A stretch of 64,000 nucleotides of DNA from Acanthopleuribacter pedis (GTDB lineage: Bacteria; Acidobacteriota; Holophagae; Acanthopleuribacterales; Acanthopleuribacteraceae). A program made the position numbers and the translations under genes. Positions within the stretch are counted from its first letter, which is position 1. Every line of letters starts with the position of its first letter. Where the stretch lies: contig NZ_JAFREP010000004.1 of assembly GCF_017377855.1 (NCBI RefSeq), positions 372,001 to 436,000 of the forward strand, written 5' to 3'. This document shows, one piece after another, positions 52,880 to 60,761 of this stretch. The notes under the pieces are model-generated. The model worked only from the letters and a program-made list of their open reading frames with translations, was not told where the DNA came from and searched no databases.

Positions 52880-53365
52880 TCAAGCCTTCAGGAACCCTGG
52901 ATTCATCATGCCGCCCGCGGGGATTTCGCTTGGTGTCGCTTCCTCGGAACTCGCTTCGCCTGTGCCCTCATTGAGCTGGGCTTTGAGCTTGGCCGCGCGC
53001 ATGGCGAACGCTTCAAGCGTTTTGATGAAGCTGTCACTTTCAAATGAGAGCGGGTTAAAGCGTTTGCTGTAGATCACCTGGTCGCTTTGGTCGTCATACC
53101 CGATGGCGCCGCCTTCCGTTTCATGACTAAACAGGTTCCTTTTCAGGAGGTCTTGGAACAGTTCGGTGCGGTCCCGCCCCTGGGCATTGCCGACCGTTGC
53201 GTAAAAATACAAATACTCATTGAGTTTGTTGAACTCAACGGATAAGTCCAAATCGCCACTGTAGGACAAAGTTACTAGGCCGTTTTCATCAAGCTGGATC
53301 GCTGTGCCGATCTGCGTACCGATATCGCTGAGCCAGCTGTTGACCGTTTCAATCGTCGTCTGCAT
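52880..53365 (-). CDS. CesT-family type III secretion chaperone
   Basis: The 161-residue acidic protein has the class I chaperone pattern: a first helix (WLSDIGTQIG), strands AIQLDENGLVTLSYSGDLDLSVEF and LYFYATVG, then the LFQDLLKRNLFSHETEGGAIGYD motif and a closing strand and helix. Dimers of this family bind the N-terminal part of one or a few effectors and deliver them unfolded to the injectisome. The C-terminal 30 residues are a disordered extension. The downstream 507-residue protein is the probable client. Confidence 0.82.
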   Translation of the reverse strand: MQTTIETVNSWLSDIGTQIGTAIQLDENGLVTLSYSGDLDLSVEFNKLNEYLYFYATVGNAQGRDRTELFQDLLKRNLFSHETEGGAIGYDDQSDQVIYSKRFNPLSFESDSFIKTLEAFAMRAAKLKAQLNEGTGEASSEEATPSEIPAGGMMNPGFLKA

Positions 53366-53715
53366 GCTGTACCTCTTGCCGCAAATTTGGTTGCCGAGAA
53401 AAAGTGCGCGCGTGTCGCTTTTCGGGCTGCCTGTGTGGATAGCGTGTTGGCGGGAAAAATGATAACCCTCGAAAAGGCAGCCATTTGAGTTTGGTTGTTT
53501 TTTCGTGCGGCAACGTTTACGGCATCATAGCAAAATGCGCCATTCTGTCGCTTGAAAATTTTTTACCGGCTTTTTGATATGGTCCTTTCTTGGTTATTTG
53601 GTGGTTTTTACGTGGTGGCTCGATTGTTCTTGGGGGGCGAACTGCAACCCGTTTTTTGGGAATCATCGGCGACTTGACCCGGCTTGTCCCAAAAAGCGAC
53701 CTGCCCTGCTTTCGA
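53366..53715. other. Intergenic region upstream of the chaperone-effector operon
   Basis: About 350 bases hold the presumed promoter of the chaperone gene. Several AT-rich stretches are present near 53550-53620. No RNA gene, repeat or credible small gene was found. Confidence 0.5.
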
Positions 53716-54147
53716 CTAAAGGAGATAGGCGATACCGATGCCGGCATTGACAAGGGTCATCAACAGGTCCGTTACGAAAATGAACAACATCGTGCCTTTG
53801 AGGACCGGCCACACCCCGCCGCCGCGGCGGTTCTCCATGGCCACCGGTACGTTAAAGGCGAATTGGGACCCATGGGTAACCGCGAAGAAAAACAGCAAAA
53901 ACGCCCGTTGTTGTGCATCCGGGAAGAGGTTCGGCAGCAACAGCAGGGACAGGTTACACAGGGCGAAGGCGAAGTTCATACCGCCGAGGAAGCGGCCTGA
54001 TTCGGCCAGAATCTCAAAGACCGGGGTGTCCCGTTGCGCTCGAGGTACCACCACCTTCGCAAAAACGCGGTGGTTGATGGAAAAGGTGTAAAATCCCATG
54101 GAAAACCAAAGGGTATTTAGGATCAAGGCAAGGGTAAACACGGCCAC
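53716..54147 (-). CDS. Four-helix membrane protein of unknown function
   Basis: The protein has about 143 residues from GTG at 54147; a second GTG two codons later has the better-spaced AGAGG site. Four hydrophobic segments are clear (near 1-20, 52-72, 82-105 and 118-143). It resembles small uncharacterised inner-membrane proteins with an NHRVFAK motif after the first helix, but I cannot name the family. It is divergent from the DUF6265 gene. Confidence 0.75.
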   Translation of the reverse strand: MAVFTLALILNTLWFSMGFYTFSINHRVFAKVVVPRAQRDTPVFEILAESGRFLGGMNFAFALCNLSLLLLPNLFPDAQQRAFLLFFFAVTHGSQFAFNVPVAMENRRGGGVWPVLKGTMLFIFVTDLLMTLVNAGIGIAYLL

Positions 54148-54306
54148 CTCTTTGTGAAACTGAGTGATGATTCACTTACAGATTAGGCTTTGGATGTTGC
54201 GGTCGGCAAGCGAAATACGCACCACTGTATCGATGCGCCTATGGTTGCCCAACTGCCTTTTTGGCTTTTCCCATCCCATAACTAGATTTTCGATAGGAGT
54301 GGCACA

Positions 54307-54771
54307 ATGAACCGACTTTTTCCTTTCTCGTGGCTGGTGGTTTTGGTAACACCGCTGATTGTTGCCGGCGAACCCACTGTTTCCTGGGATTCCCTCACCC
54401 AAAATTTGACCGGTGTTTGGAAAAACGAGGCGGGTACCACCGAGGAGCATTGGACGACCGCGGCCGATGGTTTGATGCTTGGTATGAATCGCGACATGCG
54501 CAAACCGGGGCGGCCCTTTTTTGAGTACCTACGCATCGAGCAACGGGAGGACGGCGTTTATTATGTGGCCCAACCCAGAGGAAAAAGTCCGACCGCGTTT
54601 AAGTTGGTGAAACAAACCGCGAACGAGGTGGTGTTCCAAAATGCCGACCACGATTTTCCCCAGGTGATTACCTACGTGCGCGAGGGCGCGCGGCTTTGTG
54701 CTTGGATCGGCAGTGTGGCCGAACCGAAAAAAAGCCACTGGTGTTGGGACAAGCAGGCATCGAAGCCCTGA
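54307..54771 (+). CDS. Secreted DUF6265-family protein
   Basis: The 154-residue protein starts 8 bases after AGGAG with a signal peptide (MNRLFPFSWLVVLVTPLIVAG). The pattern LTGVWKNEAGTTEEHWT, GLMLGMNRDM, FFEYLRIE and the conserved NADHDFPQVITYVREG match DUF6265, a predicted lipocalin-like beta-barrel of unknown function. It lies 57 bases before the amidohydrolase lipoprotein gene on the same strand and may be co-transcribed. Confidence 0.85.
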   Translation: MNRLFPFSWLVVLVTPLIVAGEPTVSWDSLTQNLTGVWKNEAGTTEEHWTTAADGLMLGMNRDMRKPGRPFFEYLRIEQREDGVYYVAQPRGKSPTAFKLVKQTANEVVFQNADHDFPQVITYVREGARLCAWIGSVAEPKKSHWCWDKQASKP

Positions 54772-54828
54772 GTTATTGGTAAGTCATTTGTTCCGTAAAC
54801 CAAGAAGCCCATTATATTGAGGTGATTC

Positions 54829-56517
54829 ATGTTGATCCGTTTGTTTGCCGGCTTGTCGGTCGTGTTGCTGCTTTGCGCCTGTCATTCGCCGGCGCCTAGC
54901 GTCGTCGAGCCTGCCGTGACCTTGTACCACGGGGGCAGCATTCTGTCCTTGGAGGGCGCGTTACGCTTCGACGTGATGGCCGTGGCCGAGGGGCGTATTC
55001 TCGACTTGGGCGACGAGGGCTTGCTAAAACACTACCCTGACGCGGCTAAGGTGGACCTGGCCGGTGCCACCGTTTTGCCGGGAATGATTGATTCTCATGT
55101 GCACGTGCGCGAACTGGGCGAGAACCTGATAAAAGCCGACCTGCGCGGCACCACCACCGTTGACGCCATGATCGCCATTTTGAAGCAGCGCTATCCCAAA
55201 CCCGAGCCAGGTGTTTGGTTGATTGGCCATGGCTGGGACGAAGGGGTTTGGGCCTCGCAAGGGTACCCTGACCGCGCCGCTCTGGACGCCGCCTACCCCG
55301 AGAATCCCGTCGCACTCAGTTCACTGCATGGGTTTGCCGCTTTTTACAACGCCTCAGCCCTGGCCGTTGCCGGCATTGACGCGGCCACGCCCAACCCCGA
55401 GGGCGGCACCATTTTGCGGCGGGACGACCAAAGTGCCACTGGTGTTTTGTTGACCAATGCGCGTTATTTGGTGAACCAACACATCCCGGCGCTCGATCCC
55501 GCCGCCACCCGCGCGGCGATCCTGACCGGATTGAACACCCTCGCCGCCGCCGGGGTAACCGCGGTTCACGAGGCTGGGATGGACGGTGAACAGTTGGCCG
55601 CCTTTCGCGAATTGGCCGCGTCCGGCAAGCTTCCTATTCGCGTTTACGGCATGCTCAACGGCAACGACCGTCCCCTAATGGAACAATGGTTCGCGCAAGG
55701 TCCGCTGCTCGATTCCTCCGATTTTTTCACCGTCCGTTCCATCAAAGTGTTTTACGACGGTTCGCTCGGCTCGCGCACCGCGCTGCTTGCCAAGCCTTAC
55801 CACGACCACCCGGACAAAGCCCATCCCACCGAGCGGATCGCTCCCGAGGCGGTCACCTGGCTGGCCGAAAACGCGGCTGAGAAAGGGTTCCAAATGGCGG
55901 TCCACGCCATCGGCGACGAGGCCAACCGGCGTGTGCTCGATATTTACGAGGCCGCGCTAAAGGATACGCCGGACCATCGTTGGCGCATCGAACACGCGCA
56001 GGTCGTGTTGCCCGATTACTATACCCGGGCCGCCAAGCTTGGGGTCATCTCCTCCATGCAACCGAGCCACGCCGTCGGCGACAGCGGCTGGGCCGAAGCC
56101 CGACTTGGGCCGGATCGCATTCGCGAAGCCTACGCCTGGCGAAAAATTTTGGCCGCGGGCGGCCGACTCGCCCTCAATTCCGACCTACCGGGCGAGCCCT
56201 GGCAGCCGATGCAAACCCTGTATTTTGCCGTTACACGGCGCAAGTTAAACGGCGAACCCCCGGCCGGTTGGTACCCGGATCAGGCCCTGTCGGTGATGGA
56301 AAGTTTACACGGCATGACCGCGGCCGGCGCCCACGCCGCCTTTCAAGAGGCACGCCTGGGTACCTTGGCCAAGGGCAAACACGCCGATTTCATTGCCCTG
56401 GACCGCGACCCAACTCGGGTTCCGGCCGAGGAACTGGCTTCCATTCGCGTGCTAAAGGTGTGGGTCGGCGGCCGTTTGGTAACCCAGGTCGCCGGGGGCG
56501 GGTCAGCTACGATGTAA
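54829..56517 (+). CDS. Amidohydrolase-family lipoprotein (YtcJ-like)
   Basis: The 562-residue protein begins with a lipoprotein signal ending in LLLCAC, so it is probably anchored in a membrane on the periplasmic side. The amidohydrolase 3 pattern is complete: metal ligands in GMIDSHVHV, the VRSIKVFYDGSLGSRTA lysine region, AVHAIGD, RIEHAQVV and the aspartate in LNSDLPGEPW. It would hydrolyse an amide or formamide bond; the substrate is unknown. The start follows GAGGTG. Confidence 0.9.
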   Translation: MLIRLFAGLSVVLLLCACHSPAPSVVEPAVTLYHGGSILSLEGALRFDVMAVAEGRILDLGDEGLLKHYPDAAKVDLAGATVLPGMIDSHVHVRELGENLIKADLRGTTTVDAMIAILKQRYPKPEPGVWLIGHGWDEGVWASQGYPDRAALDAAYPENPVALSSLHGFAAFYNASALAVAGIDAATPNPEGGTILRRDDQSATGVLLTNARYLVNQHIPALDPAATRAAILTGLNTLAAAGVTAVHEAGMDGEQLAAFRELAASGKLPIRVYGMLNGNDRPLMEQWFAQGPLLDSSDFFTVRSIKVFYDGSLGSRTALLAKPYHDHPDKAHPTERIAPEAVTWLAENAAEKGFQMAVHAIGDEANRRVLDIYEAALKDTPDHRWRIEHAQVVLPDYYTRAAKLGVISSMQPSHAVGDSGWAEARLGPDRIREAYAWRKILAAGGRLALNSDLPGEPWQPMQTLYFAVTRRKLNGEPPAGWYPDQALSVMESLHGMTAAGAHAAFQEARLGTLAKGKHADFIALDRDPTRVPAEELASIRVLKVWVGGRLVTQVAGGGSATM

Positions 56518-56985
56518 CCGGTGTCCTTCCGCTTAGGGGGCGTCGATCTGTTTGCACGCGTTCACCAAACGCGGTACCTCCTCCGTCGCCGCTTCCAGGC
56601 GCCGCTTCCAGGCGCCGCTTCCAGGCGCTGTATCGGACACGACCACGTGGACCGATCACCAGAGATGCCCGCGTAAAAGCAGATCCCGCCAAGACCCCGC
56701 CCCTATGGGAGAGAACCTTAACTTTTGGTCGGCATTGAGCCGGGTATGGGTTTGGGTCTGAAAATAGCCAATGGCTCTTCAGGTAATTAACAAGACCTAG
56801 GTAAGAAGTCTTCTTTGCGTAAAAATGCCCTTGTGGAGACCTTGTGCTTCGGCGTATGCTGTCGTTGTAAACAGGCGCTTTTAAAAGTGCCTATCGTTCA
56901 TGAATGGAAGGGCGTTGTCCTTTCTTGATGCCCTTTGTGAAAATTGGCTGATATGAGAAAAATAAAAAATAGGGGTCTTTTGGTG
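56518..56985. other. Intergenic region with a short tandem repeat
   Basis: About 470 bases between two plus-strand genes. Apart from three 13-base tandem repeats at 56587-56625 no gene, RNA or element copy was seen. The 3' part is AT-rich and should carry the promoter of the next gene. Confidence 0.55.
56587..56625. repeat. Three perfect tandem copies of CGCCGCTTCCAGG
   Basis: The 13-base unit is repeated three times without change and then continues with CGCTG. It is non-coding and probably a replication-slippage array. Confidence 0.85.
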
Positions 56986-57945
56986 ATGAAAAAAATGATC
57001 ATCTTGTCCTTGCTGTGTTCGCTCGCTGGGTTTTCTGCTCTTGCGCAACCGATTGACGACTTGGTCGTCCGCAATGCTGAGGGTGACCTTGTGTTTTTTC
57101 CCTTCCGCGACGGTTCTTTTGATGATGGAAAACGAGTTGGTAATGGTTGGGACTTCACCCATTACCTGGTTGGAAACTGGACTGGTGACGGCAACGACGA
57201 TCTGATTGTTCGCAATGAGCTAGGCGAGTTGCTGCTGTACCCTTTTCGTGACGGCACCTTCTATGAGCACAACGGTGGTCAAGTGGTGGGGCACGGCTTT
57301 AACTACACCCATTACTTTGTCGGCGACTGGACCGGTGATGGGACAGACGATCTGATCGTTCGTAATCAGGCCGGCGATTTGTTGCTGTATCCCTTCCGCA
57401 ACGGTACTTTTTACGGCCACAACGGTGGTCGTCGGGTCGGCAACGGTTGGGACTTCACCCATTACTTCGTCGGCAAATGGGCCGGCAACGGCACCGACGA
57501 CTTAATCGTTCGAAACCAGGCCGGTGACTTGTTGCTTTACCCCTTCGTTAACAACACCTTCTACGACCAGGGCAATGGGATCCGTGTTGGCAATGGCTGG
57601 AACTTTACCCATTATTTTGTTGGTGAGTGGACCGGTAACGGTACCCCGGATTTGGTGGTTCGCACCGCCGCGGGTGAGTTGCTGCTTTATCCCTTTGATC
57701 GCGGTACCTTCTATGAGCAAAACGGTGGGACCGTTGTCGGCCATGGTTGGGACTTTACCCACTATTTCGTGGGCAACTGGACCAACAATGGGACGGATGA
57801 TTTGGTGGTGCGCAACGCGGCCGGTGAAATGCTGCTTTATCCCTTCCACAACAATTCGTTTTACGACCAGGGCGGCGGCCGAATTGTTGCCCGTGACTGG
57901 AACTACACCCATTACCTCTTGGGCGGGTGGCTGCGTAACGAATAA
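56986..57945 (+). CDS. Secreted six-repeat propeller-like protein
   Basis: The ATG at 56986 is chosen because it opens a clean signal peptide (MKKMIILSLLCSLAGFSALAQ). The mature part is six nearly identical repeats of about 47 residues with the pattern DDLVVRN..G.LLLYPF, then FY..GG..VG.GW.FTHY and VG.WTG.G. The aspartate-rich turns resemble FG-GAP/VCBS calcium-binding propeller blades, and six or seven such units would close a propeller. A lectin or adhesion role is plausible, not shown. The repeats are similar at DNA level too, suggesting recent expansion. A perfect 15-base-pair hairpin follows the stop. Confidence 0.85.
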   Translation: MKKMIILSLLCSLAGFSALAQPIDDLVVRNAEGDLVFFPFRDGSFDDGKRVGNGWDFTHYLVGNWTGDGNDDLIVRNELGELLLYPFRDGTFYEHNGGQVVGHGFNYTHYFVGDWTGDGTDDLIVRNQAGDLLLYPFRNGTFYGHNGGRRVGNGWDFTHYFVGKWAGNGTDDLIVRNQAGDLLLYPFVNNTFYDQGNGIRVGNGWNFTHYFVGEWTGNGTPDLVVRTAAGELLLYPFDRGTFYEQNGGTVVGHGWDFTHYFVGNWTNNGTDDLVVRNAAGEMLLYPFHNNSFYDQGGGRIVARDWNYTHYLLGGWLRNE

Positions 57946-57955
57946 GTTTGAAACA

Positions 57956-57991
57956 GGTTCCCGAAGGACCGAAGCCGGTCCTTCGGGAACC
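57956..57991. terminator. Perfect 15-base-pair hairpin after the propeller gene
   Basis: GGTTCCCGAAGGACC pairs with GGTCCTTCGGGAACC around a six-base loop, 10 bases after the stop. No T-run follows, so it may end transcription weakly or protect the mRNA 3' end. A palindromic repeat copy starts 2 bases later. Confidence 0.7.
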
Positions 57992-57992
57992 C

Positions 57993-58038
57993 CAGCCCGC
58001 ATTTCTCACGACGATTTCTCGCCTGAAATGCGGGCTAG
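57993..58038. repeat. Mini copy (46 bp) of the palindromic repeat element
   Basis: CAGCCCGCATTTCTCAC and CTGAAATGCGGGCTAG are the two family termini, separated by only 13 bases. It can fold into a single hairpin and has no interior like the long copies. Confidence 0.85.
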
Positions 58039-58112
58039 AGGCGGGTCTTGCCTGGAAGCGATTGCTTGCGATGAAGTGTGCTTCCAGAAAAGACCTTTTC
58101 TTTTGGTTTGCG

Positions 58113-59234
58113 CTATCGGCGCATGACGGGTTTTGGACGGACGATGCGACTGGGCGGCCTCGGATCCAAGGACTGCAGGGACCATTGGCGGCCGTCGTCC
58201 ATGATAATTGTCGCCAAGAGCTCGCCCCTCGCCACCACTTGAAGCGATGCGGCTTCCTGAAGGTTGGGCCAGTTGAACATGGGGTGCGCCACCGATCCCC
58301 GCGGCCGTAAGGGGGCGAGTTCAAGTGAGCCCAGTGTCGCGGCATTTGCATCAAACCAGGTAACCGTGATGGGGCCGTCGACCGCGCCGGGGCTGGCGAG
58401 AATCAAGGTGCCCGTGCCGTTGCTTTCAGGCAGAGGACCCGACAGAACCGATTCCTCGAATGCAAGCGTTTCGCATAGGATGCCGCGTCCCACGTAATAA
58501 TCGATGCCAAACCAAACGCCGAGCGGGTTGCCCCATTGGATTTCGGATGGATCGAGCGCCGTGGTGACGCCTTGGGTTGTTTCGTCAAAGAGGGACGGGT
58601 CGGCGGCCAGGCCGGTTTCGCTCAATTGACCCTCCGTTTGCAGGCTTGTGGCGGTCAGGTTGACGAAAAGCAGGGTGCACGCGGTTTGTCCTGAAGTAAA
58701 TCGATTGGCGTCCGCGTTGGCATTCTGGTTTTGGTTTCGTTCAAGGGATGTCGCTGGGTCGATTCCGATTTCGAAAAACACTTGGTGATCCAAGGAAGGG
58801 GCACTAGTCTCGCCGTTGTGAGACAGCCATTCGGTGCTGCTTTGGTTGATACGCAGCCAGATGCGGTGTTCGCCGCGACGCCACCGCACGATTTGCACCG
58901 CATCCTGGCGCATAGATAGGCGCGGTGGTTCGTCGGTTGTCGACACGCGTCGTGCGGCTAGGTTGATTGGCGTGTGGTTGCCTTGTTCCGATGCGGTATC
59001 TACGAGGGTTTCCGCCAAGGTTGTGTTTTTAGCCAGTGTCCAGGTCAGGTAAAGCGGCGTGTCGGGGGATGCATCGGCAAAGTCGTCATCCGTAATAGAA
59101 ACCGCAAGTTCGCCGGCTTTTTCAAAATCGCGGCCGATGCACATCTCTTCAACCGTGGTTATGATGTCGATTCCGGCTGTTGTAAAGGTGCTGAAAGAGA
59201 AAAGGACCAAGAAACCTAAATAGGGTTTGCGCAA
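58113..59234 (-). CDS. Secreted protein of unknown function (373 residues)
   Basis: The TTG at 59232-59234 is preferred because TCAGGAGA lies just upstream and the protein then starts with a signal peptide (RKPYLGFLVLFSFSTFTTAG). The mature protein is rich in beta-type sequence with many Asn, Thr and Asp. It contains a region with the pattern RWRRGEHRIWLRINQ and VFFEIGIDP, and a C-terminal part LELAPLRPRGSVAHPMFNW like the interaction modules on the secreted proteases. I do not recognise a family. It is transcribed alone. Confidence 0.7.
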   Translation of the reverse strand: MRKPYLGFLVLFSFSTFTTAGIDIITTVEEMCIGRDFEKAGELAVSITDDDFADASPDTPLYLTWTLAKNTTLAETLVDTASEQGNHTPINLAARRVSTTDEPPRLSMRQDAVQIVRWRRGEHRIWLRINQSSTEWLSHNGETSAPSLDHQVFFEIGIDPATSLERNQNQNANADANRFTSGQTACTLLFVNLTATSLQTEGQLSETGLAADPSLFDETTQGVTTALDPSEIQWGNPLGVWFGIDYYVGRGILCETLAFEESVLSGPLPESNGTGTLILASPGAVDGPITVTWFDANAATLGSLELAPLRPRGSVAHPMFNWPNLQEAASLQVVARGELLATIIMDDGRQWSLQSLDPRPPSRIVRPKPVMRR

Positions 59235-59587
59235 GATCGTCTCTCCTGATTCCCGTGGGTGTTTTCCTTGCGAGACGGAATGGCTGGGGCACAGTCGCCG
59301 TCGCTCGGGAATTCTGCTGTTCGGTGGGGTAAATTGTTGCGAAGCCGAGGCTTGTGCGCAACGCAAAACTCAGCAAGACGAATGCCGAAAGCGTGCGGGC
59401 GTGGGTCAGTGGCGCCGGTCCTCCTGGTTCCCTCAAGGGGAGGCGGGTTTCAGGGAGCTCTTTTTTGAGCGCGTCAGGGGGTGACCGTCTCGTTTAACCA
59501 GGGATCAAGCGAAAGGAGCGGCCAGGTCGGTGCTGCTGGACCACCTGGTGCCTCTGGTGGGTTTTGGCCAGGCTTGTCCTCAGACCT
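59235..59587. other. Intergenic region between the unknown secreted protein and the tRNA array
   Basis: No credible gene was seen; short frames here lack start signals and have biased composition. The tRNA array begins after the mini repeat copy at 59588. Confidence 0.5.
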
Positions 59588-59644
59588 TAGCCCGCATTTC
59601 TCCCAAAAATTCGTAGCAGGATTCGTTGTAAGCAATGCGGGTGA
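59588..59644. repeat. Mini copy (57 bp) of the palindromic repeat element
   Basis: The left end TAGCCCGCATTTCTC is intact and the right end GTAAGCAATGCGGGTGA is mutated. The short middle AATTCGTAGCAGGATTCG matches sub-terminal parts of the long copies, so this is probably an internal-deletion derivative. It lies just downstream of the tRNA array. Confidence 0.8.
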
Positions 59645-59675
59645 GGCGTTTGACGGTTTGGTTGTAAAAAGGAAG

Positions 59676-59752
59676 TGGTGGACCTGGAAGGACTCGAACC
59701 TTCAATCCCTCGGGTAAAAACCGAGTGCATTACGCAATTTTGCTACAGATCC
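59676..59752 (-). tRNA. tRNA-Lys (anticodon TTT), copy 1
   Basis: The acceptor stem GGATCTG/CAGGTCC, anticodon stem CTCGG/CCGAG with loop TTTTTAC, and T loop TTCGAGT are all present, and CCA is encoded. It is identical to the copy 223 bases upstream in the array. Confidence 0.9.
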
Positions 59753-59783
59753 GTGATCGTGCAGGGTGATGTTCCCTAGGTAG

Positions 59784-59855
59784 AGCGGATGGCGGGAATC
59801 GAACCCACATCTCCTGGATGGAAGCCGGGAATAATAGCCGTTATACGACATCCGC
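59784..59855 (-). tRNA. tRNA-Gly (anticodon TCC), anticodon-stem mismatch, CCA not encoded
   Basis: The acceptor stem GCGGATG/CATCCGC and T arm equal those of the tRNA-Gly(GCC) at 60005. The anticodon arm is CCCGG-CTTCCAT-CCAGG, with a C-A mismatch in the stem. The 3' end reads T then CTA rather than CCA. Confidence 0.82.
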
Positions 59856-59898
59856 GAAAAGGGTTGGCCCAGGCCTCGAGCCGGACAAGAAAAGGAAG

Positions 59899-59975
59899 TG
59901 GTGGACCTGGAAGGACTCGAACCTTCAATCCCTCGGGTAAAAACCGAGTGCATTACGCAATTTTGCTACAGATCC
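59899..59975 (-). tRNA. tRNA-Lys (anticodon TTT), copy 2
   Basis: This is identical over its full length to copy 1, including encoded CCA. Flanking bases are also shared, so a Lys-Gly block of about 223 bases was duplicated in tandem. Confidence 0.9.
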
Positions 59976-60004
59976 GTGATTTTGTAGGGTGATGTTCCCT
60001 ATTG

Positions 60005-60079
60005 TGGAGCGGATGGCGGGAATCGAACCCACATCTCCTGATCGGCAATCAGGTGTAATCGCCGTTATACGACATCCGC
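60005..60079 (-). tRNA. tRNA-Gly (anticodon GCC)
   Basis: The acceptor stem GCGGATG/CATCCGC, anticodon arm CCTGA-TTGCCGA-TCAGG and T loop TTCGATT are regular. CCA is encoded. Confidence 0.9.
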
Positions 60080-60084
60080 GAAAT

Positions 60085-60210
60085 TGGTGCCCGTGAGACG
60101 ATTCGAACGTGTCGCCCGCTTTTCTCGTCTGCCTGTCAAAAAGCTGTTGAGAAAAGCGGGCTCGTCGCTTCCTTCGCCGGGAAGTGCCTTTCCAGTTTGG
60201 CCACACGGGC
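60085..60210 (-). tRNA. tRNA-Arg-like gene (anticodon position GCG) interrupted by a palindromic element
   Basis: Acceptor stem GCCCGTG/CACGGGC, D arm, anticodon stem CTTCC/GGAAG, T loop TTCGAAT and CCA are all recognisable. A 48-base palindrome (60114-60161) sits in the variable region between the anticodon and T arms. The anticodon loop reads CGGCGAA, so universally conserved U33 is G, and the T stem has a C-C mismatch. It may be a pseudogene or a tRNA with an extremely long variable arm. Confidence 0.7.
60114..60161. repeat. Mini palindromic element (48 bp) inside the tRNA-Arg variable region
   Basis: GCCCGCTTTTCTC and GAGAAAAGCGGGC are perfect 13-base inverted repeats around a 22-base loop. 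They differ by one base from the family terminus GCCCGCATTTCTC; the change is matched in both arms, so pairing is kept. Confidence 0.8.
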
Positions 60211-60256
60211 TTATGTTGTTGAAATCGGGTCGCTGGGTGAGCGGTGCGATTTCGAA

Positions 60257-60328
60257 TGCGCTTGGTAGGATTCGAACCTACGGTCGTCGGCTTCGAAGAC
60301 CGATGCCTTTCCACTTGGCCACAAGCGC
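60257..60328 (-). tRNA. tRNA-Arg (anticodon TCG)
   Basis: The acceptor stem GCGCTTG/CAAGCGC, anticodon stem TCGGT/GCCGA with loop CTTCGAA, and T stem GTAGG/CCTAC are regular. CCA is not encoded. The D arm matches that of the interrupted tRNA-Arg next to it. Confidence 0.88.
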
Positions 60329-60375
60329 GGAAAAGTTGTGCCTCTGTTAATGCAGCCCTCGGTTGCACCTAGAGT

Positions 60376-60445
60376 TACAGCGCCGGCAGAATTCGAACCC
60401 TCCCCGGTCGGGGACGTTTTCTTCCGTTGAACGTTGCACTTCCTG
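60376..60445 (-). pseudogene. Degenerate tRNA-like remnant
   Basis: A T-loop-like GGGTTCGAATTC, a five-pair acceptor-like match (AGTGC with GCGCT) and a CCCC/GGGG anticodon-stem-like hairpin lie in tRNA order, but the stems do not fit a canonical cloverleaf and no anticodon can be assigned. It is most likely a decayed tRNA gene. Confidence 0.4.
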
Positions 60446-60515
60446 ATCCCCTTGGGGGTCATGTTCCTTGCACAAGTAAAAATGAGTGGACCGGTTGGGT
60501 AACCGGCCTCATGTT

Positions 60516-60589
60516 TGGTACTCCCACGGAGACTCGAACTCCGGTTTTCGGGATGAAAACCCGACGTCTTAACCACGAAACGTAGGAGC
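60516..60589 (-). tRNA. tRNA-Glu (anticodon TTC)
   Basis: The anticodon arm TCGGG-TTTTCAT-CCCGA and T stem CGGAG/CTCCG are regular. The acceptor stem GCTCCTA/TGGGAGT begins with a G-U pair. CCA is encoded. Confidence 0.88.
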
Positions 60590-60593
60590 AAAT

Positions 60594-60668
60594 TGGCTGA
60601 CTCGGGTGGATTCGAACCACCATCTTTCTGCTTAACAGGCAGATGCATTACCCTTATGCTACAAGCCA
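60594..60668 (-). tRNA. tRNA-Asn (anticodon GTT)
   Basis: The anticodon arm TCTGC-CTGTTAA-GCAGA, acceptor TGGCTTG/CGAGTCA and T loop TTCGAAT are clear. CCA is encoded. The D arm resembles those of the Lys and Asp genes in the array. Confidence 0.9.
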
Positions 60669-60674
60669 ATAAAT

Positions 60675-60751
60675 TGGCCGGACCGATGGGATTCGAACCC
60701 ACATCACCTTGGGAGACAACCAAGTGCATTTAGCCGTTATGCTACAGCCCG
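60675..60751 (-). tRNA. tRNA-Asp (anticodon GTC), unusual loop
   Basis: The anticodon arm is CTTGG-TTGTCTC-CCAAG, giving anticodon GTC but with T at position 37, where a purine is expected. The acceptor stem CGGGCTG/CGGTCCG starts with C-G, unlike usual tRNA-Asp. CCA is encoded. Confidence 0.8.
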
Positions 60752-60761
60752 GTAAATGGTC

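Noticed and set aside
56587..56625. Tandem repeats considered as a CRISPR or operator array
   Set aside because: Three contiguous 13-base units have no spacers and no symmetry; slippage is the simpler explanation.
57060..57940. Regular repeats that could suggest a CRISPR array
   Set aside because: The period is about 141 bases, the repeats are coding and in frame, and they form protein blades.
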